Assembly: GCA_022820485.1 (NCBI GenBank)
Contig: JAJEFJ010000054.1
Location: 107,815-171,814 of the forward strand
Origin: Candidatus Latescibacterota bacterium
GTDB lineage: Bacteria > Latescibacterota > UBA2968 > UBA8231
Direction: 5' to 3'
Length of the DNA: 64,000 nucleotides
Shown here: positions 17,530 through 26,077 of the stretch, one piece after another
Layout: every line of letters starts with the position of its first letter
Position numbering within the stretch: position 1 is the stretch's first letter
Notes under the pieces: generated by a model
The model's input: the letters and a program-made list of their open reading frames with translations, nothing else
Told to the model about the DNA's origin: nothing
Database searches by the model: none
Made by a program: the position numbers and the translations under genes

Positions 17530-17582
17530 TTTAGTTGACATACAAAAATAAAAATTTAGCTATGACTAAAAATATGTCAAGG
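17530..17582. promoter_or_regulatory. Divergent promoter/operator for the metal importer and its DtxR regulator
   Basis: An A/T-rich stretch between the two divergent genes. TTTAGCTATGACTAAA (17555-17570) is a 5+5 inverted repeat like DtxR/MntR operators. TTGACATA (17535-17542) and TATGTCAA (17573-17580) are perfect inverted copies and can serve as -35 hexamers for the plus and minus strand promoters. A repressor bound in the middle would block both. Confidence 0.6.
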
Positions 17583-17645
17583 TTATTGCTAAATCTGCTT
17601 TTGGCTTTATTTTCAAGACAAAGCGCGTAACCTTGGAGGCAAAGG

Positions 17646-18311
17646 GTGCTAACGCAGGCTATTGAGGATTATCTCAAGACGATTTACAAACTGCAGCACA
17701 GCGACGAGCACGGCGGGCGCGTCACTACCTCGGTGATCGCCAGTCGCATGGAAGTAGCCGCAGCCTCGGCGACGAACATGATCAAGAAGCTCGCCGAGCT
17801 AAATCTGCTCATCTACACGCCGTACCACGGGGTCGAGCTAACGGCCAGCGGCGAGAAGATAGCCTTGGAGACCATCCGCCATCACCGCTTGATCGAGCTG
17901 TATCTCAGCCAAGCCTTGGGCTATTCTTGGGACCAGATCGACGCCGAGGCCGACCGCCTAGAGCATGCTATTTCCGAGGAGTTTGAAGATCGCATCGACG
18001 AGGCTTTGGGCTATCCGACCGTCGGTGCCCACGGCGAGCCGATTCCCACCAAGCAAGGCCAGATCGACCATCCGAAGTACCGCCGTCTCTCCGAGCTACA
18101 AGACGGCCAGTCCGCGGTCATCCGCCGCGTCAGCGACCGCAATCCCCAGATGCTGCGCTATATGGAAAATTTGCAATTGCGCTTGGGCACCCGGGTCGAA
18201 GTCACCGCCAAGGCACCCTTTAACGGCCCGCTGCAATTGAAGATCGACGCTTCTAGGGAGGTGTCGCTAGGGCTGGAAGTGGCCGGTAGTATCTTCGTCG
18301 AGACCGACTAA
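17646..18311 (+). CDS. DtxR/MntR-family metal-dependent transcriptional regulator
   Basis: 221 residues starting at GTG 17646 after GGAGG at 17633. A winged helix at 1-65 (LTQAIEDYLKTIYKLQHSDE, TSVIASRMEVAAASATNMIK) is followed by the metal-binding dimerisation domain (IRHHRLIELYLSQALGY, EADRLEHAIS) and a C-terminal SH3/FeoA-like domain (residues 150-221). With Mn2+ or Fe2+ it should repress the divergent importer operon. Its dimerisation domain resembles the tails of both permeases, which suggests a common origin. Confidence 0.9.
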   Translation: MLTQAIEDYLKTIYKLQHSDEHGGRVTTSVIASRMEVAAASATNMIKKLAELNLLIYTPYHGVELTASGEKIALETIRHHRLIELYLSQALGYSWDQIDAEADRLEHAISEEFEDRIDEALGYPTVGAHGEPIPTKQGQIDHPKYRRLSELQDGQSAVIRRVSDRNPQMLRYMENLQLRLGTRVEVTAKAPFNGPLQLKIDASREVSLGLEVAGSIFVETD

Positions 18312-18313
18312 TT

Positions 18314-18958
18314 TTATTTGTGGCTCCCGGTGTGCCCATTAGCGGACGCCAAGCGATGGAGCTTGCCCTCCGCCTCCAACAGGGGGATTATTTGCTCAAA
18401 ATACTCGCAGAGCGCGTGTAGGCGGCCATTTTCAGTCGTCATTTCCAGCAGTTGTTGCCTAATTTTTAAGTCGAGACCCATCACTTGGGCGATCTGAAAC
18501 GCGCTTTGCAAAGACCCTATTTCGGCGCGCATACCGGTCACTTCCTCAAGTTGCCCCATCAATTTCTCTAGCACCGCAACGGCCTTAGCCAAAAGAACTG
18601 GGTCCGTCGGTTCCTCGGCGTCATCTACGTACTCTACCCACGCCTCTAAATAGGGCTTGTCCTCAGCGATGTGCACGATGCGAAAGCGCCGCCCGCCGCG
18701 GACGATGATGTTGAGTCGGCCATCGTCAAACTCATCGAGCACTTTGGCCAACAGCATCGCGCAGCCTATCTCGCCCTGCACCTCGCGGTCCTCCCCCAGA
18801 ATCATGCCAATGGGCAAGATCTCGCCGCGCTCGTCAGCCGCCCGCACATCGGCGAGCATCTGCTTGTAGCGCGGCTCAAATATGTGCAGGGGCACGATTT
18901 GGTCGGGGAAAACGACTAGCGGCAGAGGAAAGAGTGGGATCGGATTGCAATCTAGCAT
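18314..18958 (-). CDS. LON peptidase substrate-binding domain protein
   Basis: 214 residues matching the N-terminal domain of Lon alone, without ATPase or protease parts. IPLFPLPLVVFPDQIVPLHI opens the domain. FEPRYKQMLADV, IGCAMLLAKVLDEFDDGRLN and VRGGRRFRIV follow. Such stand-alone proteins are widespread and poorly understood; they may bind unfolded substrates. The last 100 residues are helical. The gene converges with the dtxR-like gene (2 bp between stops) and diverges from the PcfJ-like gene. Confidence 0.9.
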   Translation of the reverse strand: MLDCNPIPLFPLPLVVFPDQIVPLHIFEPRYKQMLADVRAADERGEILPIGMILGEDREVQGEIGCAMLLAKVLDEFDDGRLNIIVRGGRRFRIVHIAEDKPYLEAWVEYVDDAEEPTDPVLLAKAVAVLEKLMGQLEEVTGMRAEIGSLQSAFQIAQVMGLDLKIRQQLLEMTTENGRLHALCEYFEQIIPLLEAEGKLHRLASANGHTGSHK

Positions 18959-19123
18959 GGGCGCGTCGGGTTGGGTTGGTGGATAAGAGCAAATAAAACC
19001 GCCGATACCAGCGAGGGCAAGCGGCGCGACTGCCCTGCTAGGCTACTGCGACGCAGTGGCACGGTTGACATTGCTCCAGCGGCGCGACTCATTAAGGAGA
19101 ACCCTCAAAACCGGGACTTGGCT

Positions 19124-20710
19124 ATGGCGCGCCGCAGAAGAAATGTCCGCAGCGAGATTGAGCGAGCCCACAACCGGGCCAACCTCAAAAGCCACATCCG
19201 CGCCCTCGGCCTCCAATCCGAGGACGAGTACCGAGCTTGGTGTCGCAAGCGCGGTTTGGGCGACGGCCTCCACAAGAGCAATCGCCAGATCCAAAAAGAG
19301 CGCCAGGTCGCCCGCCGCCAACAGGGCGAGGCCGCGCTCACCCGCACCCGCCAGCAAACACGCAGCCCAGCCAACACCATCCGCCAGCTCTACGACCGCA
19401 GGCTCCCCAAGGGACGGCTCGGTGCCGACTACCTCTACAAGATCCGCGGCCTCTTCAATGCCTTTCCCTACGGCCCGCCGCGCCGTGCCTTTCTCGACAT
19501 TCTGCTTCAAGCCGCGCACCGCGCCGACCTGTTTCGCCTCGACCCCGTCATCCCCGCTTTCGGTGCCCACCCGCACAACAACTTCATCGAAGGCTTGGCC
19601 GCCTTGGCCCGCCATTCAGAAGACTGGGTGCGCCCCGTGGCCGAGTGGGTGCCGCCGAGCCACAACCCGCGCAAGCAATTTCACCACCTCGCCTGCCACC
19701 TGCTAGCCCGCTATGACGTGCCCACTTTTATGGACGCGGCCTTTTTCACCTCGCAGATGCCAGAGGCGGGCTTGCATCAGACGTGGTTCAAACACATCGG
19801 CGCGGGGCATAACATCCGCACCGCCGACCTCCCCGTCGCCTTGAGCAAGAAGTCGGCCCACTGCTTCCTCGCCGCCCCCGACGACCTCTCCATCGCCCAT
19901 GCCCTGCGCTGGGGTCAAGTCTTGGGCCAAGGCGGCAGTCCGACGCTGGCGCGGGCGATGATTGGCACTCGGCTGGGCCAGTCGTTTGAAAACGAGGACT
20001 TTTGGTCCACCGCGATTCTGTTTTTTGCCAATAATCCCATGCTCGACCCAGCCCACGTCGGCCCCATCGTCGATTACATCTACAATCAGAAATACGTGCC
20101 GCAGCAAATCGCCCTGCCCGGCGGTGGCTTCGAGCAAAGGCCACCAGCGCAGCCGAACTTCTCGATGAAGAGCCGCAGCATTCCCAAGCTGTTGCGCCAG
20201 GTTGACGAGTGGCACGAAGCACTGGCGCGGCAGGTGATGCTGCCCGATGCAGAGGACGAGCCGGACAGAGCTGGTGGCAAAAAGAGCCGCGTCCGGCACA
20301 TGTCTTGGGGCGCTTCGAGTATCGGCGAATTCGAACTAAAGCAGGAGGACAAGCAACTCGGCGAGACCTTCACTTGGAGCATACGGGAGTTGCTCTCCAA
20401 TGCCGAGCTGGGGGCCGAGGGCCGCGAAATGGGCCACTGCGTCTATACCTACGCCAAGAGCTGCCGCAACGGCAGTACCTCGATCTGGTCCCTCGGCGTA
20501 GAAGACGGCAAAGGCCGCCGCCACCGCATCCTCACCATCGCCGTCGATCCGCGCAGCCGCGCCATCACCCAAATCCGCGGCCGCTACAACGTCCTGCCCG
20601 GCGCCAAAAACAAAAAGAACTTAGAGCGCGCTTATCAGAAGCTGCTACTCCGCTCGCAGAAGGTACTCGGGCAGTGGATGAGCCGCGAATTCATCAGCAA
20701 GCGCTACTGA
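19124..20710 (+). CDS. PcfJ-like protein
   Basis: 528 residues from ATG 19124 (the open frame extends back to 18971 without a better start). The N-terminus is very basic (MARRRRNVRSEIERAHNRAN). The C-terminal third has the PcfJ hallmark AEGREMGHCVYTYAKSCRNG, then SIWSLGV and ITQIRGRYN. PcfJ occurs on conjugative plasmids and in many chromosomes; its biochemical role is unknown. The last 43 bases recur at 24076-24118, which marks this gene's 3' end as the left edge of an inserted or duplicated block. Confidence 0.75.
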   Translation: MARRRRNVRSEIERAHNRANLKSHIRALGLQSEDEYRAWCRKRGLGDGLHKSNRQIQKERQVARRQQGEAALTRTRQQTRSPANTIRQLYDRRLPKGRLGADYLYKIRGLFNAFPYGPPRRAFLDILLQAAHRADLFRLDPVIPAFGAHPHNNFIEGLAALARHSEDWVRPVAEWVPPSHNPRKQFHHLACHLLARYDVPTFMDAAFFTSQMPEAGLHQTWFKHIGAGHNIRTADLPVALSKKSAHCFLAAPDDLSIAHALRWGQVLGQGGSPTLARAMIGTRLGQSFENEDFWSTAILFFANNPMLDPAHVGPIVDYIYNQKYVPQQIALPGGGFEQRPPAQPNFSMKSRSIPKLLRQVDEWHEALARQVMLPDAEDEPDRAGGKKSRVRHMSWGASSIGEFELKQEDKQLGETFTWSIRELLSNAELGAEGREMGHCVYTYAKSCRNGSTSIWSLGVEDGKGRRHRILTIAVDPRSRAITQIRGRYNVLPGAKNKKNLERAYQKLLLRSQKVLGQWMSREFISKRY

Positions 20711-20802
20711 GTCCGTTGCGCAGGATTGTACTCTACTATTGCCGAAAGGCGACCAGCGCGTAGGCATCTACTATCAGCAAGTTTGTCTGGCCCTCCTGGT
20801 CT

Positions 20803-21075
20803 TCAAATGAATTTCTCAGGCGATACCTTGAATAGCTCTGCCAGCTTCCGGGCTGTTTTTAAGCTAATCGACCGCACCCCTCTCTCCATCTTTGAGATAT
20901 GCTGACGGGGAACAGCACCGAGCATCTCACCTAACTTGGCCTGAGTCAAACCGCGATTCTCCCGATAGATCTTCAGATTGTCGCCCGGCGTCATCTTTGA
21001 CTTGATATCCCGATACCAGTCGGTCTCAAAGACGTTCACGGCCTCTTTACGGGACGTTTTCACGACTGCCTGCAT
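20803..21075 (-). CDS. XRE-family helix-turn-helix regulator (orphan antitoxin-like)
   Basis: 90 residues from ATG 21075 (TTG 21087 possible). LKIYRENRGLTQAKLGEMLG and AVPRQHISKMERGVRSIS form the helix-turn-helix, and KTARKLAELFKVSPEKFI completes a five-helix XRE domain. The N-terminal 35 residues resemble antitoxins of RelE-type pairs, but no toxin gene is adjacent on either side, so it is an orphan or acts alone. Confidence 0.75.
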   Translation of the reverse strand: MQAVVKTSRKEAVNVFETDWYRDIKSKMTPGDNLKIYRENRGLTQAKLGEMLGAVPRQHISKMERGVRSISLKTARKLAELFKVSPEKFI

Positions 21076-21210
21076 AATAGACCTCAATGGTGTGTCAACC
21101 TAGAAATTTTGGATAATCCTAATCATGGACCTACGTCGGCCAACAGGCTGTCGAGCCGCAGTAGAAGCGGTCTGGGAACTCGTTGTAGATGACCTTCCCT
21201 AAGTCTCGCT

Positions 21211-21867
21211 CTATATCCCAAACGTCTGAGAGCCTTTTAGTTTGACAATCCAAGCGACAAAATTCTCGTAGAACACGATCCGGAAAACAGTACCTTCCGT
21301 ATTTTCGTTATCCTGAAGATATTGGTACTGAAACACTTTCGGATTTTTGCCTTGTGATGGTAGAGGAGGGCAATTCGCTTCAGCCCATCGAATCAATGGA
21401 CCGTAGTCATCCTCTCTCATGTCCTGGGTCTTCATATTGGGCGTCGCAACAATCAAATCTCGATCCCACGGTTTTTGGAACTCATAGAAATACAATCCAT
21501 AAGCAATCTTCTTCATCACTTTGTTGAACCGAGCCCTGTCAATCTGAAATGCTCTAGTTGTGCCCTCGGGCGTGAGTACCGTCTGCGATGTACCGATGGT
21601 ACTCATCATCAAGCCGGTGCTTTCTTCGAAGGATTTCACTGTTTTCTTAATGAATTGCTCAAAGCCGATTAGATTGTTTCCAATACACATGGCTATCACG
21701 TTGCGTACATACTCATCATCTAGCGATATGTCTTCATTATGTTTAGTGCAGGACCCTACGGTTATTAGCTGCTGCCTATACCTGCTGTCGTCGGGGAAGA
21801 AGCACTTTGGGGGCACGTGTTCTTTGGAGGTCGCATCTCCACCACATACATAGCATTTTCTAGCCAT
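21211..21867 (-). CDS. Hypothetical protein with HNH-like zinc site
   Basis: 218 residues. The N-terminus has CYVCGGDATSKEHVPPKCF, with Cys5, Cys8, His17 and Cys22, then C40/H43 in GSCTKHNED, as in treble-clef HNH-like nucleases or related zinc folds. The C-terminal part (about 100-218) is a mixed alpha/beta region I do not recognise. Base composition is clearly more A/T-rich than the flanking core genes, in keeping with transfer. Possibly an HNH-type defence nuclease, but catalysis is not shown. Confidence 0.55.
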   Translation of the reverse strand: MARKCYVCGGDATSKEHVPPKCFFPDDSRYRQQLITVGSCTKHNEDISLDDEYVRNVIAMCIGNNLIGFEQFIKKTVKSFEESTGLMMSTIGTSQTVLTPEGTTRAFQIDRARFNKVMKKIAYGLYFYEFQKPWDRDLIVATPNMKTQDMREDDYGPLIRWAEANCPPLPSQGKNPKVFQYQYLQDNENTEGTVFRIVFYENFVAWIVKLKGSQTFGI

Positions 21868-22031
21868 TGCTCAACTCTCTGTCGAAAGAATTAGGGACTC
21901 GGATATAAAGGACATTCTGGACCGCTCAAGAGACGGGCGACGCGGAGGCCGGATGGCACAGGCACACACTACCCTAGGCCGTCTCACCAGCGGCACTCAA
22001 TGCAGCGGGTTACGTCAGCGGTAATAGGACA

Positions 22032-22241
22032 TCATCCAAGGTTATTGCGCTCCTTGCCATCTGGATTTGACACGGGCGTCCTGACTCCGTTGATGACGCG
22101 AGTGTGATACTTCGGATACTCGCCTGTTTCGATCTTGCGAACGAACTCTTGGCGGTTCATCTCCCGTCCGGATCGGGTGTCCTTGAAACGCTGGTTACGT
22201 CCAGAATCGGATTCTCGGGTAACTCGGACTCGGCCTGGCAT
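22032..22241 (-). CDS. Small hypothetical protein
   Basis: 69 residues, highly polar: PGRVRVTRESDSGRNQRFKD, then NRQEFVRKIETGEYPKYHTR and INGVRTPVSNPDG. The regularity (RVTRESDSGRN, TPVSNPDG) suggests a conserved small family found in mobile DNA. No catalytic motif is visible. A ribosome site (AAGGAGATACAG) precedes ATG 22241. It follows another small gene on the same strand, separated by a strong hairpin. Confidence 0.6.
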   Translation of the reverse strand: MPGRVRVTRESDSGRNQRFKDTRSGREMNRQEFVRKIETGEYPKYHTRVINGVRTPVSNPDGKERNNLG

Positions 22242-22277
22242 GGCTGTATCTCCTTTACATTGTGATGAAACCGAATT

Positions 22278-22306
22278 GGTCCCGGCAACCGGAAGGTGCC
22301 GGGACC
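22278..22306. terminator. Perfect 10-bp hairpin between two small genes
   Basis: GGTCCCGGCA (22278-22287) and TGCCGGGACC (22297-22306) pair perfectly around a 9-base loop. It lies between the stop of the 56-residue gene and the start of the 69-residue gene on the minus strand. There is no T-run after it on either strand, so it may be a processing or attenuation site rather than a full terminator. Confidence 0.55.
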
Positions 22307-22318
22307 AGCAGGTTGGCG

Positions 22319-22489
22319 CTACGCGTACCTAATTAGCTGCCAAGTCACTGCCCTGCTGTCGTAGGGCGGCATGCGATTGTACTTGGCGATGGGGGCGGTG
22401 GTCGACGAATTACCGATCACCTTCCACACTCCGCTCTCGGGGCAGATCTCCCCGGTCCTCGCGGTGGTACCTATTGGCACTCTGGCCAT
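22319..22489 (-). CDS. Small hypothetical protein
   Basis: 56 residues from ATG 22489, preceded by AAAGG; the longer GTG 22507 start lacks support. ARVPIGTTARTGEICPESGV opens it and MPPYDSRAVTWQLIRYA closes it. The TGEICPESGVWKV portion resembles small YjzC-like proteins that carry one cysteine in a GxxxPxSG context. Function unknown. Confidence 0.55.
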   Translation of the reverse strand: MARVPIGTTARTGEICPESGVWKVIGNSSTTAPIAKYNRMPPYDSRAVTWQLIRYA

Positions 22490-22603
22490 GATGAGACCTT
22501 TCTTCACAGATGCGGCGGCGAGGCAAAGCTATGCCGCCTAGTGATAATGCCCCGCCTGACTCTCAGACGAAGCTACCTGTCAGCAGGCATCACTATTAAG
22601 CAC

Positions 22604-22655
22604 TTGACGTGAGCCTGCTGGCAGGGTATGGTATAAGCATCAGAGTAATGCTTAT
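22604..22655 (+). promoter_or_regulatory. Candidate promoter and operator ahead of the XRE/ImmA pair
   Basis: TTGACG (22604-22609), 17 bases, then TATGGT (22627-22632) fit a sigma-70 promoter. Directly after it, ATAAGCAT (22633-22640) and ATGCTTAT (22648-22655) are inverted copies around a 7-base spacer, a good size for an XRE-repressor site. The start codon is 115 bases further on, leaving a long leader. Confidence 0.5.
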
Positions 22656-22769
22656 TTATATTATAACTTGATCTGTTATTGTTTGTCAAGAGGGTATGAG
22701 AGAGTTAGACCGTTTTTTGTGGCATAACAAGAATTTGGGACAATGGCCTAGAGTGAGGAGGCCCGAATA

Positions 22770-23096
22770 ATGCCTGATTTCGGGGAGTGCCTGCGTAGAA
22801 TCCGGACGGAGAAGGGCTTGAGCCAGCAGGATCTCGCCGATGCTCTGGGGATGACCCAAGCGGCGATATCTCAGCTAGAGAGCGGTAGTCGGGTAGCGAC
22901 GCCCAAGACCGTGAAGCGGCTTGCTGAGGTGCTACAAGTAGGTATCGAGGAATTGTCTGGTGAGGATGAGCAACACTTCGAACTGAGGGCATTGATGCGA
23001 ACCGCAAAGGGAGCGAGCCCGAAAACCATTCGCCAAGTTACCGAACTTCTCGCGTTGGCGAAAAGGGGCGAAAAGACAACCGGTAAGGAGGAGTAG
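22770..23096 (+). CDS. XRE-family transcriptional regulator paired with ImmA/IrrE protease
   Basis: 108 residues. The N-terminal helix-turn-helix FGECLRRIRTEKGLSQQDLA, ALGMTQAAISQLESG is canonical. The C-terminal half has KGASPKTIRQVTELLALAKR, a hinge/dimer region with likely cleavage or interaction sites. The following gene encodes an ImmA/IrrE-type protease, which in ICEBs1 and related elements cleaves the repressor on DNA damage. Together they form the switch module common on mobile elements. RBS GTGAGGAGGCCCG precedes ATG 22770. Confidence 0.85.
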   Translation: MPDFGECLRRIRTEKGLSQQDLADALGMTQAAISQLESGSRVATPKTVKRLAEVLQVGIEELSGEDEQHFELRALMRTAKGASPKTIRQVTELLALAKRGEKTTGKEE

Positions 23097-23920
23097 TGCT
23101 ATCAGAGGTAGCAATTGCCGGCATGGCAAGTAGCCTCCGGGAGGAGGCCGGGTTGGCGAACGATGCCGTCGTAGGTGACATCGTAGCCTTCGTCAAAGAA
23201 GCCGACTATGAGTACGCTGAGCGCCATCTCGGCAGGGACGTATCAGGCTTCGCGAGGTGCTTGGGATCAGGAAGTTACGAGATCGGGTTCAATCCCGACA
23301 ACTACTGGAACGAGGGCTTCCGTAGATTCACGATTGGGCACGAACTTGGCCACGTGTCTATACCTCGGCACCGAGAAATTCTCAAAGGTGGTGATGTCCA
23401 CGAGTCCAAACCGGTGTATTGCGGCCGCGATGATGATATCGAACGTGAAGCCGACCGGTTCGCTGTTCATCTACTCACGCCAGCGCGTGAATTCAAGAAG
23501 CAGATGCAGTACAAGGAGTACTGCCCGGAGACCATCTCAGCTCTGGCCAAGCAGTTCGGGACTTCTCTCTACGCAACAATACTTCGGTATGTCGAGCTGA
23601 CCGACCAGTCCTGCGCTCTGATCGTCTGCAATGGGGAGGGCCAGATCCATTACGAGAAGCGCTCGCCGAGTATGTTAGACGAGTACCGGGACATGAGGTT
23701 GCTGTACCGCGAGCCACAAAAACCGGGCACACTTGTATATGATTGGGCCGCAGGGAATGAGGGTGAGCAGCAATGCCGTCTAGGACTAGAGTCCTGGTAC
23801 GATGACTGTCCCGAGGGGATCGAAGCAACTGAATCAGTGATTCCCCTAGGCTACGGAGGTTTGTACTTCGCGCTGTTGATACCCGACAAGCAGCAAGTAT
23901 CCGATGCAGAGGAATGGTAG
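23096..23920 (+). CDS. ImmA/IrrE-family metallopeptidase
   Basis: 274 residues starting at 23096, one base into the previous stop. The zinc-protease motif HELGH lies in FTIGHELGHVSIPRHREIL, with a likely third ligand in DDIEREADRFAVHLLTPA, both classic for ImmA/IrrE (peptidase M78). The C-terminal region (about 175-274) is less conserved. The expected target is the XRE protein encoded just upstream. No integrase or conjugation genes are present nearby, so this may be a remnant of an element or a stand-alone stress/phage-response switch. Confidence 0.85.
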   Translation: MLSEVAIAGMASSLREEAGLANDAVVGDIVAFVKEADYEYAERHLGRDVSGFARCLGSGSYEIGFNPDNYWNEGFRRFTIGHELGHVSIPRHREILKGGDVHESKPVYCGRDDDIEREADRFAVHLLTPAREFKKQMQYKEYCPETISALAKQFGTSLYATILRYVELTDQSCALIVCNGEGQIHYEKRSPSMLDEYRDMRLLYREPQKPGTLVYDWAAGNEGEQQCRLGLESWYDDCPEGIEATESVIPLGYGGLYFALLIPDKQQVSDAEEW

Positions 23921-24119
23921 TCCGCAAAAGTCTCAACTATAGTAATGCTATCCGCTGTGTCCGTTCCCATTCAATTATTGACCTTCACGTAAGTTGATTT
24001 ACCGCGTCGATCCCAATGCCAATACGGAGTGTTGTAAATCAAATTTGGTGAACCTCAATAATCAACCGCTGTGTTCGGACAGTGGATGAGCCGCGAATTC
24101 ATCACCAAGCGCTGCTGAT

Positions 24120-25841
24120 TCAATCCCGCAAGACGGCCAACGCCTCGGCGACCTCCTGTCCTTTGGCTTCGATAATGTCCATTAGCTCTTCGGGGGTGCG
24201 CGTATCCACGACCGGCCGCTTGTGCGGATTAACGGCCTTGAGGTCGTACACTGCATCCTCGATCCGCTTAGCGTCGTTGGCCAGTGCTCTTGCTTCAGCT
24301 TTCAACACCTTGACTTTCGCTTCAGCCTCCGCAATAGCCTGCTCGTCGCGCGGCTTGGCCTTTTTGAGCTCCTTAAGCTGCTCGTTCCACTGAGCTTCCT
24401 GTTGCCTTTTGGCGGTGGCCTGATCTGCGAGGGGCTTGGCTTCTGCGGCGGCTGTCTGCTTGCGCTCGTCCATATCCACTGTCCACGACAGCTCACTTTC
24501 AGCGCGGTTTGGCAGTAGGCGGAAGAAGTCGTCAAAATGCTGGAGCGTCAGGGGTGTCTTTTTGCGGACTTCGATATCCGTTAGGTCGTAGTACCAGATT
24601 TTCTTGGTTGGCTGCCCCTTCGTAAAGAAGAGCAGGTTAGTCTTCACGCCAGCGCCAGCCGCGCTGAATACCCCGCCCGGTAGGCTCACAACGCACCAGA
24701 GGTCGCAGTCGTCTAATAGCTTGCGCTTGGTCTTGACAAAGGCGTCCTCGTTGGTGCGAAACAGCAGCCCTTCATCCAGCACGATGCCGCAACGTCCTCC
24801 CTCTCGCAGACTGCGGATAACATGCTGTAAAAAAAGCACTTGGGTAGCACCGGTCTTATAGTCGAAGTTGGTTTGCGCCTCCTTGCCTTCCCTCCCGCCG
24901 AATGGGGGATTGGTCAGGATCACGTCAAAAGCTGGTGGCGCATTGTCAAACAAGCCTCCGTAGATTTCCTGCCCGGTCAAGGTATTGCCGTGCCACAGGC
25001 TGGGATCGTCGATGCCATGCAATACCAGATTGGCCAAAGCGATGGGATAGATGAGGTTTTCCTTTTCCCGGCCATAGAAGGTCCGCTGCTTGAGGATGGT
25101 CAATTGCTCGGCGGTAGCGTCGTTTTCCAGCCGCTCTGCAATGTGTTCAAAGCTCTGGGCCAGAAAACCGCCGGTACCACAACCGGGATCGTACACGGTC
25201 TCGCCAACGCGCGGGTCTATCACCTGCACCATTGCCTTGATTACTTGGCGCGGCGTGAAGAACTGCCCGCCATCATTGCCCTTCTCGCCCATCTTGAGCA
25301 GTAGCCCTTCGTAGATCTGTGAGAGCGCGAAGACGTGCGTCGGATCGACCGCCTCGTTAGAGAGCTGATGCACTCTATCTAGCACATCGAGGAAATTGAA
25401 CTCTGTATCGATGCGGACCCGCTCGACGCCGGTCATAATCTCACTGATGACTTTTTGACGCGGAGTGGCATCGGGCGCTTCCTTGAGTGCCTTCAGATGT
25501 GGCAGCAACTCGGTATTGACGAAGTGAAAAAAGGAGTTTGGCGGTGCGTTCTGTAGTTCTTGCCGCTTGTTGCCTTCGCGTTCAGGCGCGCCCCAGTCGC
25601 GCCAGCGGCAGGGCGCTTCTAGGGAAGCTCGGAACGGCAATGCCAACGCCTCGGCCTCCTGCTCCTCGCGCTCCTCGCGCTCGTCGAGGATGCGCAGGAA
25701 GAGAATCCACGTCAGTTCGGGGACATACTGCAATGCGCCGGCGCAATTGCCGCGCCGCATGATGTCGCAGATGCTCTTGACCGCCTGATCTACTGATTGC
25801 TGGGTGATGAGTCGTTTGCCGTTTGAGTTCGTCTCCGTCAT
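24120..25841 (-). CDS. hsdM: Type I restriction-modification DNA methyltransferase subunit
   Basis: 573 residues from ATG 25841 (the upstream in-frame extension to 25988 is not used). The N-terminal HsdM helical domain (ITQQSVDQAVKSICDIMRRG) is followed by the SAM-binding motif YDPGCGTGGF, the catalytic NPPFGG and TGATQVLFLQHVI. The C-terminus is a long coiled coil (about 450-540). It methylates adenine at the type I target together with HsdS. It is separated from hsdS/hsdR by the TIR cassette on the opposite strand, an unusual split of the usual hsd operon. Confidence 0.95.
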   Translation of the reverse strand: MTETNSNGKRLITQQSVDQAVKSICDIMRRGNCAGALQYVPELTWILFLRILDEREEREEQEAEALALPFRASLEAPCRWRDWGAPEREGNKRQELQNAPPNSFFHFVNTELLPHLKALKEAPDATPRQKVISEIMTGVERVRIDTEFNFLDVLDRVHQLSNEAVDPTHVFALSQIYEGLLLKMGEKGNDGGQFFTPRQVIKAMVQVIDPRVGETVYDPGCGTGGFLAQSFEHIAERLENDATAEQLTILKQRTFYGREKENLIYPIALANLVLHGIDDPSLWHGNTLTGQEIYGGLFDNAPPAFDVILTNPPFGGREGKEAQTNFDYKTGATQVLFLQHVIRSLREGGRCGIVLDEGLLFRTNEDAFVKTKRKLLDDCDLWCVVSLPGGVFSAAGAGVKTNLLFFTKGQPTKKIWYYDLTDIEVRKKTPLTLQHFDDFFRLLPNRAESELSWTVDMDERKQTAAAEAKPLADQATAKRQQEAQWNEQLKELKKAKPRDEQAIAEAEAKVKVLKAEARALANDAKRIEDAVYDLKAVNPHKRPVVDTRTPEELMDIIEAKGQEVAEALAVLRD

Positions 25842-25951
25842 GGTATTCGTCCGTTCTCCTTCGATGATTCGATGCCGGTCGATGCGCCGATAATGGCCTG
25901 ATCCATAGGAAATCTGAGGGTTTCCGTTGACGAGCGCCAGAACTTGCCTTG

Positions 25952-26077
25952 ATGATTGAGAAATCGCGGAGTTTTGTCCTCGAAACAATCCGAGGAAAGG
26001 CTTGTGAAATGGACGGTGCTACCGTACACTCAAAACATGATATTCGCTCTGTCCGCCACTTGGAGGACTATCACTAA
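25952..26077 (+). pseudogene. Probable remnant of a HigB-like toxin
   Basis: A 41-codon frame, ATG 25952 to TAA 26075-26077, ends in VRHLEDYH, the typical HigB tail (LEDYH), and overlaps the HigA start as TAATG, the normal HigB-HigA junction. The remaining 33 residues do not match an intact HigB, and normal HigB is about 90 residues. I read it as an internally deleted toxin. A short functional peptide cannot be excluded. Confidence 0.45.

Larger units (their letters stand above)
20668..24118. repeat. 43-bp direct repeat of the PcfJ gene 3' end bracketing a 3.4-kb accessory block
   Basis: Copies at 20668-20710 and 24076-24118 differ at three bases and both end with the stop codon in the frame GQWMSREFI-S/T-KR. 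The second copy has no gene body in front of it. The DNA between them carries an orphan XRE gene, a zinc-finger-like protein, two small genes and an XRE/ImmA pair. The layout is what insertion with regeneration of a gene end would leave, but no integrase is present. Confidence 0.85.
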
